NCBI RefSeq assembly: GCF_000710915.1
Contig: NZ_BAUA01000146.1
Coordinates: forward strand, 1-51,096
Source: Nocardia brasiliensis IFM 10847
GTDB lineage: Bacteria; Actinomycetota; Actinomycetes; Mycobacteriales; Mycobacteriaceae
Length of the DNA stretch: 51,096 nt
Direction: 5' to 3'
The notes beneath the pieces are model-generated. The model searched no databases and was not told the origin of the DNA. It was given only the letters and a program-made list of their open reading frames with translations. Positions 15,938 through 24,370 of the stretch are shown one piece after another; within the stretch, counting starts at the first letter, position 1, and the number at the start of each line of letters is the position of its first letter. The translations under genes and the position numbers were made by a program.

Positions 15938-16987
15938 CTATTTCGTCGCAAGAACTTCCAGCGCGCGGTCCACGTCGTCGGCGCTGTTGTACAGATGGAA
16001 CGAGAAACGCAGGCCGCCGTTGCGCGCGGAGGTGATGACGTCGGCGGCTTCCAGCCGCGCCTGCACCTCGCCCGCACCGGGCACCGTGACGATCGGGGAC
16101 TGCTTGGCGACGTAGTCGAGGCCCAGTTCGGTGAGCCCCGCGCGGAAACGGTCCGCCAGCGCGAGGTCGTGCGCGCCGATCCGCTCGACGGTCAGTTCCT
16201 CGATGAGCGCGATGCCCGCGGTCGCCGCGATGATGCCGAGCAGGTCCGGGGTCGAGTCGAAGCGCCGGGTGGTCTTCGGCAAGGCGACCGGGTTGTAGAG
16301 CTCCGCCCACCGATCCTCGGCGGCGTACCAGCTCGGCCCGACCGGACGCACCGACTCGGTCGCCTCCGGCCCGGCGGCGAAGAAGGCCACCGAACGCGAG
16401 CCGATCAGCCATTTGAACGTCGCGCACACCCAGTAGTCGGCGTCGGCGAACGACAGCGGCAGCCAGCTCGCCGCCTGCGTGGCGTCCACCAGCAACCGGG
16501 CGCCGTAGGCATCGGTCGCCGCGCGCAGCGTGGACAGGTCTGTGGTGCGTCCGTCCGCGGACTGCACCACGCTCACCGCGACGAGTGCGGTCTCCGCGCG
16601 CACCTCCTCGGCCAGGCGCTCCAGCGGCACCGTCCGCACCCGGAGATCGCCGCGATGCAGAAAAGGCATGGTGACAGAGGAGAATTCGCCTTCGGCGACC
16701 AGGACCTCGGCCCCGGACGGCAACGCGACCGCGACCGGGCCGATCAGCGGGCCCGCACCACTGCCGAGCGCGATATCGTCCGCGGTCGCACCCGCCAGCA
16801 GCCGGGCGTAGGCGGTCCGCAGCTCGGGCACCAGGTGGTCCTGCGTCATCGGCCCGCCCCGGCCGGCCGCCCATCGGGCACTCGCATCCCGTACCGCGGC
16901 CAGCGCGCGCTCCGACGGCAACCCGTACGAGGCGGTGTTCAGGTAGGTGACTTCGGGAGAGAACTCTTCGGGCGCAAGCGAGGACAT
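15938..16987 (-). CDS. Class V PLP-dependent aminotransferase-like enzyme
   Basis: A PLP enzyme of the cysteine desulfurase/isopenicillin-N-epimerase fold, 349 aa from the ATG at 16987. Features: TYLNTASYGLPS at the N-terminus, LLVDATQAASWLPL (cofactor Asp/Gln region) and VCATFKWLIGSRSVAFFA, with the PLP-binding Lys. A longer form from ATG 17119 (393 aa) is possible because AGGA lies five bases before it. The first about 20 codons of that extension have low third-position GC and look non-coding, so I prefer 16987. Substrate unknown. It is not a recognisable IscS or EgtE. Confidence 0.75.
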   Translation of the reverse strand: MSSLAPEEFSPEVTYLNTASYGLPSERALAAVRDASARWAAGRGGPMTQDHLVPELRTAYARLLAGATADDIALGSGAGPLIGPVAVALPSGAEVLVAEGEFSSVTMPFLHRGDLRVRTVPLERLAEEVRAETALVAVSVVQSADGRTTDLSTLRAATDAYGARLLVDATQAASWLPLSFADADYWVCATFKWLIGSRSVAFFAAGPEATESVRPVGPSWYAAEDRWAELYNPVALPKTTRRFDSTPDLLGIIAATAGIALIEELTVERIGAHDLALADRFRAGLTELGLDYVAKQSPIVTVPGAGEVQARLEAADVITSARNGGLRFSFHLYNSADDVDRALEVLATK

Positions 16988-17135
16988 ACCGGTAGCCTGC
17001 GCCGTCGCGCCCGACCCGTCCAGCACCAGCGTCCCGAAACTGGACCGATCGCGGGCGCGCCGGTACGTCCCGATTGGTCGGCGGAATCCGCTTTCGTGTA
17101 TTCGACCGTTCTGTGTCATGTTGTCCTGTTGGGTA

Positions 17136-17154
17136 ATTCGGCCGTTCGCCGAAT
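17136..17154. promoter_or_regulatory. Inverted repeat ATTCGGC-N5-GCCGAAT in a divergent promoter region
   Basis: A perfect 7-bp inverted repeat with a 5-base spacer lies between the aminotransferase gene (minus) and the secreted nuclease gene (plus). It may be an operator or an early mRNA hairpin. No regulator gene is adjacent, so its role is open. Confidence 0.4.
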
Positions 17155-17253
17155 CGGCGCACCGTCGAAACCTGTGTGAAAGATGGGTGAATTCGCCGCA
17201 CGCCCGCGGCCTGTCATCGGTCGCGCCAAGTAATTCCCGGCGATCGTTGGCGC

Positions 17254-17907
17254 ATGCGAACCGAGAAACGATTCAACCGATACCTGGTCGGCATTTCCCT
17301 TGTCGCCGCAGGAATTACCTCGACGGCTTTGGCCGCGGGTGTGGCGTCGGCGACGCCGCCGAATATCCCGACCAAGGCCACGGCGCAGTCGATGCTGGAC
17401 GGGATCGCCGTCGCGCCGGAGGGGGCGATGACCGGATACTCGCGGGACAAGTTTCCGCACTGGATCACCGTCTCCGGCCAATGTTCAACCAGGGAAACCG
17501 TTTTGATGCGCGACGGTACCGGCGTGAAAGTCGGCGCGGACTGCTATCCCACCGCCGGCTCCTGGTATTCGCCCTACGACAGTGTGACCGTGACCGATCC
17601 CGGCGCGGTGGATATCGACCACGTGGTGCCGCTGGCCGAAGCGTGGCGCTCGGGTGCTTCCGAATGGACCACGCAGCGGCGCCAGGATTTCGCCAATGAC
17701 CTGAATCACCCACAGCTCATTGCCGTATCGGCGTCGTCGAACAGATCCAAAGGCGATCAGGATCCGTCCCAGTGGTTACCGCCCGCCACGGGTTATCGCT
17801 GCACCTATGCGAAGATATGGATCGCCTCGAAGTCGGCCTGGCAGCTTTCCGCGCAGCAGGCGGAAAAGAACGCTCTGCAACAACTCCTGAACGGATGTGC
17901 TTCATGA
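17254..17907 (+). CDS. Secreted HNH-family nuclease (DUF1524-type)
   Basis: A 217-aa exported protein with a Sec signal peptide (RYLVGISLVAAGITSTAL core, cleavage likely after ASA near residue 34). The mature part carries the His-Me finger signature: DIDHVVPLAEAW with the catalytic His, NDLNHPQLIAVSASSNRSKGDQDPSQW with the downstream Asn and Asp/Trp typical of actinobacterial DUF1524/GmrSD-like extracellular nucleases. Cysteines at about 77, 97, 184 and 215 could form disulfides. Probably degrades extracellular DNA. Its stop overlaps the start of an 84-aa gene (ATGA). Confidence 0.85.
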   Translation: MRTEKRFNRYLVGISLVAAGITSTALAAGVASATPPNIPTKATAQSMLDGIAVAPEGAMTGYSRDKFPHWITVSGQCSTRETVLMRDGTGVKVGADCYPTAGSWYSPYDSVTVTDPGAVDIDHVVPLAEAWRSGASEWTTQRRQDFANDLNHPQLIAVSASSNRSKGDQDPSQWLPPATGYRCTYAKIWIASKSAWQLSAQQAEKNALQQLLNGCAS

Positions 17908-18158
17908 GCAACGAAATGACCACTACCCTCACCGCGGCCCCCGGCGGCATCATGACCGACGAAGTAGGCGTCATCACCGGCGAGGTCGAGATCCGTTCCA
18001 CCGTCACCGAGTCCGGCCAAGCCACCGCACAGACCCGCTACGCGGGCGCGGACGAGTGGTACACCATCAGCGAAGCCGCCGAACACCTCGCCTCGCCCAC
18101 CGAACTCCCGATCTACCACACCAAACTGGTAGCCAAATACCTCGGGCCCGAACAGTAG
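17904..18158 (+). CDS. 84-aa protein of unknown function, coupled to the nuclease
   Basis: An acidic 84-aa protein without signal peptide or membrane segment. Its ATG overlaps the nuclease stop by four bases, so it is translated from the same mRNA. The C-terminal half (DEWYTISEAAEHLASPTEL and HTKLVAKYL) looks helical, and the WYTISEAAEHL stretch resembles the start of an excisionase-type helix-turn-helix, but the protein is too short to be sure. I do not recognise a named family. The coupling could indicate a partner, intracellular inhibitor or regulator of the nuclease; this is only inference. Confidence 0.65.
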   Translation: MSNEMTTTLTAAPGGIMTDEVGVITGEVEIRSTVTESGQATAQTRYAGADEWYTISEAAEHLASPTELPIYHTKLVAKYLGPEQ

Positions 18159-18271
18159 GCAGTCTTCTTTGCAGGCAGCAAGATCAGGTTCTCACCTGCG
18201 CTGATCACGATAGTTTGAGCATTTACTAGAAGAGTCTTGACTCGATTAGTGGATGCTGAGACGCTGTTCTC

Positions 18272-19051
18272 GTGTGGACGAGAGATGTTGAGCTGCCGAC
18301 GGTGCGGGGCGGGTTCCCGGAGTTGTCCGGTGTCATCGAGCGACGGCTGCTGGTGAACTACCGGGTCGACCCGGCCGTCATCGCGAGGGTGCTGCCCGCG
18401 CCCTTGCGCCCGCAACTGGTCGGGGAGTGGGCGGTCGCCGGGATCTGTTTGATCCGGCTCGGGCAGTTGCGGCCGAGCGGGCTGCCACGCTGGGTCGGGT
18501 TGCGCAGCGAGAACGCGGCGCATCGGGTCGCGGTCGAGTGGGACGGTCCGGGCGGACGCGGGACGGGGGTCTACATCCCACGCCGTGACACCGGCTCGGT
18601 GCTCAACGTGCTGGTCGGCGGTCGGCTCTTTCCGGGCGACCACGAGCACGCACGGTTCCGGGTGCGCGAGACCGCCGACGATGTGCAGGTGGCCTTCGCG
18701 AGCCGGGACTCGGCCACGAAAGTGCACGTGGACGTCCGGCGGACGACAGGGTGGCCGGGCAGCGAGCTGTTCGCCGATCTGGCGCAGGCTTCGGAGTTCT
18801 TCCGTCGCGGCTCGGCCGGGTACTCCGCGACCCGCGGCGGAGCCGAGCTCGCCGGACTCGAATTGCGCACGGACGCATGGCAGGTCGAGCCGGTCGAGGT
18901 CGCCGCGGTGCACTCCACGTTCTTCGATGACGCGGAAGTCTTCCCGCCCGGCAGCGCGCAACTCGACGGTGCGCTGCTCATGCGCGACGTGCCGGTCACC
19001 TGGCACCCCCTCGCACCATTGCCCCTCGCCGCGCGGGGCCGGAACCGGTAG
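18272..19051 (+). CDS. DUF2071 (YqjF-like) protein
   Basis: A 259-aa protein of the DUF2071 acetoacetate-decarboxylase-like fold. It shows the usual start (VERRLLVNYRVDPAVIARVLP type) and the later VHSTFFDDAEVFPPGSAQLDGALLMRDVPVTW. The GTG at 18272 lacks a clear Shine-Dalgarno site, so it may be leaderless or start slightly elsewhere. No catalytic Lys of acetoacetate decarboxylase is evident. Function unknown. It stands alone, preceded by 113 bp that contain a small CAGGT/ACCTG hairpin. Confidence 0.75.
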   Translation: MWTRDVELPTVRGGFPELSGVIERRLLVNYRVDPAVIARVLPAPLRPQLVGEWAVAGICLIRLGQLRPSGLPRWVGLRSENAAHRVAVEWDGPGGRGTGVYIPRRDTGSVLNVLVGGRLFPGDHEHARFRVRETADDVQVAFASRDSATKVHVDVRRTTGWPGSELFADLAQASEFFRRGSAGYSATRGGAELAGLELRTDAWQVEPVEVAAVHSTFFDDAEVFPPGSAQLDGALLMRDVPVTWHPLAPLPLAARGRNR

Positions 19052-19123
19052 TACGTCCCAGTTTGTCGGACCCCCGTGTCACGCTGGGGAAGTACCAGCG
19101 CTCGACGGCCGGAGGGGAACGAT

Positions 19124-19300
19124 ATGGCCGACACCGACGACCGTGCCACGGTCCGACTCGTCACACACTGCCGCCGCTGCCACGGCTGGCTCGTCTCGGC
19201 CGATTCGGTAGCCCAGGGCATCGGGCCGACCTGTGCCGTTCGCGAACGTGCCGAACAACGCGCGAACCGAGAACTGACCCTGTTCGACATCGCAGCCTGA
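19124..19300 (+). CDS. DUF6011-type small zinc-ribbon protein
   Basis: A 58-aa protein with GGAGGGG (19111-19117) before its ATG. The pattern HCRRCHGWLVSADSVAQGIGPTC, two cysteines then a single Cys after GIGPTC, is that of the DUF6011 family, short actinobacterial and phage proteins that probably bind zinc. Role unknown. A 7-bp hairpin follows its stop. Confidence 0.75.
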   Translation: MADTDDRATVRLVTHCRRCHGWLVSADSVAQGIGPTCAVRERAEQRANRELTLFDIAA

Positions 19301-19322
19301 CCGGGGCGACAGGCGGCCCCGG
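19301..19322. terminator. Bidirectional terminator hairpin
   Basis: CCGGGGC (19301-19307) pairs perfectly with GCCCCGG (19316-19322) around an 8-base loop. It lies between convergent genes (DUF6011 and the metallo-beta-lactamase-fold protein) with no T-run on either side. Confidence 0.6.
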
Positions 19323-19342
19323 CCAGGGAGCAGCTGCCGCCG

Positions 19343-19981
19343 TTATGCCTCGGCGCCGGCGAGCAAGGCGCGCTTGGCTTCCGCGACGCACTCTGCCCAG
19401 GGGCGGTCGAGTTCGATGACGCCCTTGTCGCTCATGAACGCGCTGGACACGACGACGTCCGGAGTGAGGGCGGCGAGCAGGTCGAGGGTGGTGAGCAGGG
19501 TGTCGCGGTCGCTGTGGCCCTCGATGTAGCCGGCCCACCAGGCGCCGTTCTCGCCGAGGATCAGGGTGTCACCGGTGAAGAGATGGCGTTTGCCGTCGAT
19601 CATCGCGAGATAGCAGGCGCTGCCCGCGGTGTGGCCGGGCGTCGGGATCACCTCGAGTCCGGCGATCGCGGTGTGCCGGGTGTCGAACGGATCGTCGACG
19701 GTGGTGACGGTGACCTCGCCCGCGTCCGCGCGGTGGATGTGCAACTGCGCGCCGAAGCGTTCGCGGACGAGCGCGAGCGACGAGGCGATCTCGTCGCGGT
19801 GGCTGAGGTAGTGCTGGGCGACGCCGCCGAGTTCGGCGATCTTGTCGAACTCCTCGGTGCGCGTGGTGTTGTAGAACAGCACGTTCCCGTCGGGTGTGGT
19901 CCAGAGATAGGCGTGCGTGTTCAACCCGGGGAAGGGGCTCAAGGTCTCGGTCTCCCACAGATTCGCGGTGATCTGGTGCAT
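19343..19981 (-). CDS. Metallo-beta-lactamase-fold protein with altered metal motif
   Basis: A 212-aa cytosolic protein with the fold of glyoxalase II-like hydrolases. GGAAGGA precedes the ATG at 19981. The later motifs PTPGHTAGSACYL and FTGDTL are normal, but where HxHxDH should be it reads HYLSHRDE, and the final metal His region is SAFMSDKG. So at least one metal site is incomplete and activity may differ from classical hydrolases or be lost. Substrate unknown; no operon partner. Confidence 0.8.
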   Translation of the reverse strand: MHQITANLWETETLSPFPGLNTHAYLWTTPDGNVLFYNTTRTEEFDKIAELGGVAQHYLSHRDEIASSLALVRERFGAQLHIHRADAGEVTVTTVDDPFDTRHTAIAGLEVIPTPGHTAGSACYLAMIDGKRHLFTGDTLILGENGAWWAGYIEGHSDRDTLLTTLDLLAALTPDVVVSSAFMSDKGVIELDRPWAECVAEAKRALLAGAEA

Positions 19982-20062
19982 CGTCTGTTCCTTCCGTGCG
20001 TGGTCTGTCACCCGGAAGGCGCGAGATCCGATCTCGCGGCGCTAGATCGCGGCGACGCGAAT

Positions 20063-23000
20063 TCACAGCCGCCAGCTGATGTCGCGCTGTGGTTGGTACC
20101 GGCAGACCAGTCCGAGCGAGACGGTCGCGCGCAGGTGTTCGGCCAGTTCCGGATGGATCCGGTCGATCCGGCGCAGGGTGTCGCGCACCCGGGCGGACAC
20201 GGTTTTGCGCGCCCGCTCGGCGTCGTCGCCGAGGTGACGGGTGCGTCCGGCCAGGCCCGCGGTGCGGCGCAATTCGTCCAGCAGCGCCGCACGCTCCCGA
20301 TCCAGTTCGGCGGCGCGGTCGTCACGACCGAGGGTGACCGCGCGGTCGATTTCGGCATCGAGGGTGGTCAGGCGCCGGTGGTAGGCGGCCTTCGCCTGGT
20401 CGTCGAGCACGGGGTCGGCGCCGAAGGACTTGGCGGCCTGCACCACCGCGCCGGGATCGGTGGTGCCGAACAGTTCGAGGCTGGGGATGTCGCTGTCCCG
20501 GTGGCCGAGCAGCACGTGCAGGTCGCGTAGCCCCTTGGCGTCGGGCAGGTGCACGGTCCGCTCGGCGAAGCGTAGCGTCCAGACGTCGCCGTCGCGCCGG
20601 AACTCGTTGTCCGCGAGCATGATCGGCGCGCGCGAAGCGGGTTGTGCGCGGTGCGAGAGCAGGTGTAGCTGCTGCCGTGCCGCGTCGACCCACGGCCGCG
20701 CCCGTAACTTGTGCGCCGAATCCGCGGCCGCGGTGAGGTATTCGACGGCGGCCGGGTGGTCACCCGCGGCCGCGGTGAGACGGCCCAGCCAGTAGGAGTA
20801 CGGGCCGTAGACCGCGCCGCCGCCCGCGACCACCGCCCACCAGGCGGCCAGCGGAATCAGCCTGGCGCGCACCGTCTCGCGCAGTTCGGGATCGTCCAGC
20901 ACGAGGGCGGCATACGCCTGGGCGACCAGGATGGACGGATGGAAGTGGCGCGGGTGCAATTCGTACATCGCTTGGATATCGCCGACCAGGCCGCGCACCC
21001 GGTCGAGGTCGCGGCGGCGAGCGGCGGTGATCAGTTCGGGGACCGCGGTATACGCGACGGCGGTGTCGCGATACCGGTCGACGAACGCCTCGGCCTGCGT
21101 CAGATCGCCCGCGAGCAGCGCCAGCGCCCAGCGTTGTTCGAGCCAGAGCGGGCTCAGATCGACCTCGCCGAGCCGCTCGCCGAGCGTGTACGCCTCGTCG
21201 ATGGCGATGCGCGCGTCGGTGAATCGCCCGGTCAGGGTGGCGAGTGTGCCGGTGCGTGACAGCGCGATGAAACGGAACCGGAGCAATCGGGCCCGCTCCG
21301 CGTGGGCGCCGAAGGCGGCCAGTTCGATATGTGCCGCGGGATCGCCGAGTTCCAGCAACGCCGTGAAACGCAATAGCGCGCCTTGTAATTCGAGTTCATC
21401 GCCGTGTTCGCGGCGGCCGATCGCGGCGAGTTCGCCGGCGAGCGACAGACGCTCCGCCGCAGTACCGGGCTGCCAGATCGCGTCGTGCCGCGCGAGCAGG
21501 GCCGAGGCGAGGGCGGTGTCGTCGCCGGATTCACGTGCCGCTCGGACGGTTTCGGCGCTGACGTGCTCGGCCGCGGCGTGCCGCGCCCGTCCCGTGTGCA
21601 CCCGCACCCGGGTCGCCGCGGCGCGCACCCGGACCGCGAGCGGGTCGGAGGGCGGGCGTTCGGCGAGCAGCATGCGATACGCCTGATCCATCAGGGCGAT
21701 CTCGCGCTCGGCCTGATGCTCCGGATCCGGCATCCCGAGTTCGTGCAGCCCCAGGGCGGCCTCGGCGAACAGCTCGGCGGCCGCGCAGGTTCTGGCCGTT
21801 GCCAGCAAAGCCTCGTAAGTGCGCCGCGCCGCGGCGAGTTCGCCGGCACCGCTCTGCGCCGCCGCCAGCCCCAATCCGACGGTGCCGCGCAGCTCGGCCT
21901 GGTCCGCGGGGAGCAGGGCGAGGGCGCGCCGATAGTGGACGGCGACCTCGCCCGCCGCGAGCCGGCCGCAGGCGTCCGCGGCCGCGTCCAGCAGATAGCG
22001 CAGCGTGCGCTGCGGGTCGATCGCGTCGGCCGCCAGATAGGCGTGATGGGCGAGATCGCTCGGGGTCGCCCCGGACACCTCCCGGGGCAGCCGTTCGAGC
22101 GCGCCGAGCACGGCCGCGTGCCGCTTCCTGGCCTCGGTGTCGCCGATCCGCGCGATCAGATTCTCCCGCACCAGGTCGTGCACGAACGCGTAACGGTCCG
22201 GGCCCGGCGTCGTCAGCAGCCTGGCGCGCACTGCGAGTGCGACGAGGTCGAGCACCTCGCCGAGATCGCGACCCGAACCGGCGGCCACCACCTGCGCGGC
22301 GAACTCCCGGCCGACGAGTGCGGCGGTGGTCAGGACGTCGAGCGCGGCGGCGGGCAGCGGGGTCAGTCGCGCGTCGAGCGTTTCGCGCACGCCGGGGGTG
22401 AGCGTGTCCAGTGCGCTGCCCGCCTGCCACAGGCGGGCCGCCTGCTCGACCAGGAACGGATTGCCGCCCGAGAGGGTGTGCACCGTGCGGGCGATCTCGT
22501 CCGGCGCGCGTGTGCCCGTCGTCTCGTGCACGAACTCGGCGACGTGCTCGACCGGTAGTCCGGTCAGCTCGATCAGTCGCGCCGCAGTCGTCAACTCGCC
22601 GAACACTTCTCGCAGCGGATGGCCCGCCACGTCGATGTCGTTGTCCCGCGCGGCCGCGACGATGGTGAGTCGCTCGAACCACGAGTGTCGCGCGACGAAC
22701 GCCAGCACCGTCAGCGATTCCGGATCCGCTCGATGCAGGTCGTCGATCACCACGATCACCGGGCGCAGCGCGCAGGCGGTGACCAGGGCCTCGGTCACCG
22801 CGTCGGCGATGCGGAACAGCGCGCCCTGCGGCGCTTTCGGAAGGCCCGGGTCACCGATCAAGAAGGACAACGCATTACCCGCGGCGGCGTCCACCGCGGC
22901 CCACTGCTCGGGTGTCGCGGCGCGGCGCAAACCGCGCAGCACCTGTACCCACGGCCAGAAGCCGGGGGTGCCGTCCCCACTCCAGGCCGTAGCGGTCAGC

Positions 23001-23176
23001 ACGAGCGCGTCGCGCGGGTCCAGGCCGCCGACGACCTCGCCGAGCAACGCCGTCTTGCCGATGCCCGCCTCGCCGGTCACCAGCACCAACCCGCCATGAC
23101 TGGCGGTGGTGCGCCGTAACTCCTCGCGCAGCAGTGCCGCGTGATGGTCCCGGCCGATCAGCCGCGCTGCCGGCAC
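20063..23176 (-). CDS. Large AAA ATPase (AAA_16) with TPR-like region
   Basis: A 1037-aa protein starting at GTG 23176, with AAGGAGG just upstream. The N-terminus ARLIGRDHHAALLREEL leads into an AAA_16 ATPase with Walker A GEAGIGKT (35-42) and Walker B VIVVIDDLHRADPES. A long alpha-helical middle, rich in Ala and Leu, resembles the TPR array of MalT/LuxR-type STAND ATPases. The C-terminus lacks a LuxR HTH. Instead it has DGDVWTLRFAERTVHLPDAKGLRDL, found in actinobacterial ATPases related to adenylate-cyclase-linked proteins, then a coiled-coil-like charged region. A signalling role is likely; ligand and output are unknown. Confidence 0.8.
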   Translation of the reverse strand: MPAARLIGRDHHAALLREELRRTTASHGGLVLVTGEAGIGKTALLGEVVGGLDPRDALVLTATAWSGDGTPGFWPWVQVLRGLRRAATPEQWAAVDAAAGNALSFLIGDPGLPKAPQGALFRIADAVTEALVTACALRPVIVVIDDLHRADPESLTVLAFVARHSWFERLTIVAAARDNDIDVAGHPLREVFGELTTAARLIELTGLPVEHVAEFVHETTGTRAPDEIARTVHTLSGGNPFLVEQAARLWQAGSALDTLTPGVRETLDARLTPLPAAALDVLTTAALVGREFAAQVVAAGSGRDLGEVLDLVALAVRARLLTTPGPDRYAFVHDLVRENLIARIGDTEARKRHAAVLGALERLPREVSGATPSDLAHHAYLAADAIDPQRTLRYLLDAAADACGRLAAGEVAVHYRRALALLPADQAELRGTVGLGLAAAQSGAGELAAARRTYEALLATARTCAAAELFAEAALGLHELGMPDPEHQAEREIALMDQAYRMLLAERPPSDPLAVRVRAAATRVRVHTGRARHAAAEHVSAETVRAARESGDDTALASALLARHDAIWQPGTAAERLSLAGELAAIGRREHGDELELQGALLRFTALLELGDPAAHIELAAFGAHAERARLLRFRFIALSRTGTLATLTGRFTDARIAIDEAYTLGERLGEVDLSPLWLEQRWALALLAGDLTQAEAFVDRYRDTAVAYTAVPELITAARRRDLDRVRGLVGDIQAMYELHPRHFHPSILVAQAYAALVLDDPELRETVRARLIPLAAWWAVVAGGGAVYGPYSYWLGRLTAAAGDHPAAVEYLTAAADSAHKLRARPWVDAARQQLHLLSHRAQPASRAPIMLADNEFRRDGDVWTLRFAERTVHLPDAKGLRDLHVLLGHRDSDIPSLELFGTTDPGAVVQAAKSFGADPVLDDQAKAAYHRRLTTLDAEIDRAVTLGRDDRAAELDRERAALLDELRRTAGLAGRTRHLGDDAERARKTVSARVRDTLRRIDRIHPELAEHLRATVSLGLVCRYQPQRDISWRL

Positions 23177-23196
23177 GCCTGCCTCCTTCGGCGGTG

Positions 23197-23679
23197 CTAT
23201 TGCGGAGCCGGTGCCGCCCACATGTTCGTCAGCAGCTGGAAACTCGGCGTGTCGACGAGCGACTGCATGGATTCGTAGATGCGCTGATAGCCGGTCGAGG
23301 CGATCCGCCACTGACCGTCGTCGTCGCGCCGGTAGGTATCGGTGTAGTAGCCCGCGCCGCGAATTTTCAGGCCGTACTTGGTCTCCAGCACCGTGTCCTC
23401 GAAAGCCCAAGAGCCGACGGCGGTTTTCCCGTCGACGGTGATCTCCGGGTGATTCGCGATATGGACCGTGACGACGGTGGGGCCGAGATTTTCGCGCATG
23501 AAGTCCGTGACCGCGACGCGGCCGTCCAAGACGAGCGGTTCCCCCAGCGCGTGCGTGCCGTAGCGCCCGGCCACATCGACGGTGAGGGTGTCGGCGAACT
23601 CGTCCCACTGTTTGAGATCGAGGGTCCGGAAATACCGATACTTGAGCTGCCGGACGGCTTCTATGGCGTCGAGATCCAT
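23197..23679 (-). CDS. SnoaL-like (NTF2-fold) protein
   Basis: A 160-aa NTF2-like protein (AIEAVRQLKYRYFRTLDLKQW start; SnoaL_4 pattern; GAGYYTDTYRRDDDGQWRIA near the C-terminus). Such domains act as small hydroxylases, dehydratases, isomerases or just binding proteins. The ATG at 23679 has only a weak ribosome site. The stop is 20 bp before the large ATPase start, on the same strand, so the two are likely one operon. Function unknown. Confidence 0.75.
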   Translation of the reverse strand: MDLDAIEAVRQLKYRYFRTLDLKQWDEFADTLTVDVAGRYGTHALGEPLVLDGRVAVTDFMRENLGPTVVTVHIANHPEITVDGKTAVGSWAFEDTVLETKYGLKIRGAGYYTDTYRRDDDGQWRIASTGYQRIYESMQSLVDTPSFQLLTNMWAAPAPQ

Positions 23680-23829
23680 GGCACCAGCGTGGCACGGGCG
23701 TACGTCGCAGACAACAACCGGCGCCGGGTGTCCGCCGCGGCCCACTGGGTACTCGGTGTGATGAGGCATGGGCGCGCCAGCGCATGCGCTCACCGTGCCG
23801 AATGCCGCACCACCACACAGGAGTCCGCC

Positions 23830-24078
23830 GTGCACAGTCCGGTCACCTCGGTCCGTCCCACTGATCTCGCCCTCGACCAAGCAGTCGCCCTGCATGCCGC
23901 CGCCGTCCGGCTGGCAGACGAATTCGACGGCCTCGTCGCCGACGAGGCCATCGAACAATCCCTGCATTCGGCCTACGAACACGTCGCCGAGCACGCCACG
24001 ATCGACAATTTCCTGCCGCTGCTCGCCGAGCGCTATACGCGAGAATGGTTGTACGCCTTGGTCGGTCAGCGCAGCTAG
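23830..24078 (+). CDS. Small three-helix-bundle (DUF3562-like) protein
   Basis: An 82-aa helical protein beginning at GTG 23830 with CAGGAG (23818-23823) ahead. The segment from HAAAVRLADEFDG through LPLLAERYTREWLYAL matches the three-helix dimerisation domain found at the N-terminus of actinobacterial arsenate-reductase/phosphatase proteins, here without the enzyme domain. Probably a dimerising or regulatory module. Its last bases overlap the end of the convergent small gene at 24075. Confidence 0.65.
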   Translation: MHSPVTSVRPTDLALDQAVALHAAAVRLADEFDGLVADEAIEQSLHSAYEHVAEHATIDNFLPLLAERYTREWLYALVGQRS

Positions 24079-24293
24079 CGCAACACCTCGGCGACGATGG
24101 TGATACAGCCGCCGGTGGAGATGTGGCCGAGGGCCTCCGCCAGTTCGGCCCCGGTGCGCGGACCGTCGAGCAACTCCTGGATCAGCGCGTGCCGCGGGTC
24201 GGCGTATGGGCGCGGCTGAAAGATCCGTAGTCGTCTCCGTAGTTTCCGGGATTTCACCGACCGCCTGGCTCGAGGCACTGTGATGGGCGACAC
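24075..24293 (-). CDS. Small basic protein, possible winged-helix fragment
   Basis: Up to 72 aa. The basic N-terminus is followed by IFQPRPYADPRHALIQELLDG and AELAEALGHISTGGCITIV, which looks like helices of a small DNA-binding fold. Third codon positions are GC-rich in the second half. The start is uncertain: GTG 24293 has no ribosome site, and an internal GTG at 24257 is equally possible. I do not recognise a family. It converges with the preceding small gene, sharing four bases. Confidence 0.4.
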   Translation of the reverse strand: MSPITVPRARRSVKSRKLRRRLRIFQPRPYADPRHALIQELLDGPRTGAELAEALGHISTGGCITIVAEVLR

Positions 24294-24370
24294 AAAGTGG
24301 TGTGCCGGAAACGCACATGCCTAATAGATGTACTTCTAAGCTCTAGGCGAGCACGTGGTGGAGGTGAGCT

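Noticed and set aside
23177..23818. N-terminal extension of the large ATPase by about 210 residues
   Set aside because: The extension overlaps the SnoaL-like gene on the same strand in another frame, and AAGGAGG directly before GTG 23176 marks the start.
23680..24318. Long upstream extension of the SnoaL-like protein
   Set aside because: It runs antisense through the three-helix gene, and the sequence before the ATG at 23679 shows no family similarity.
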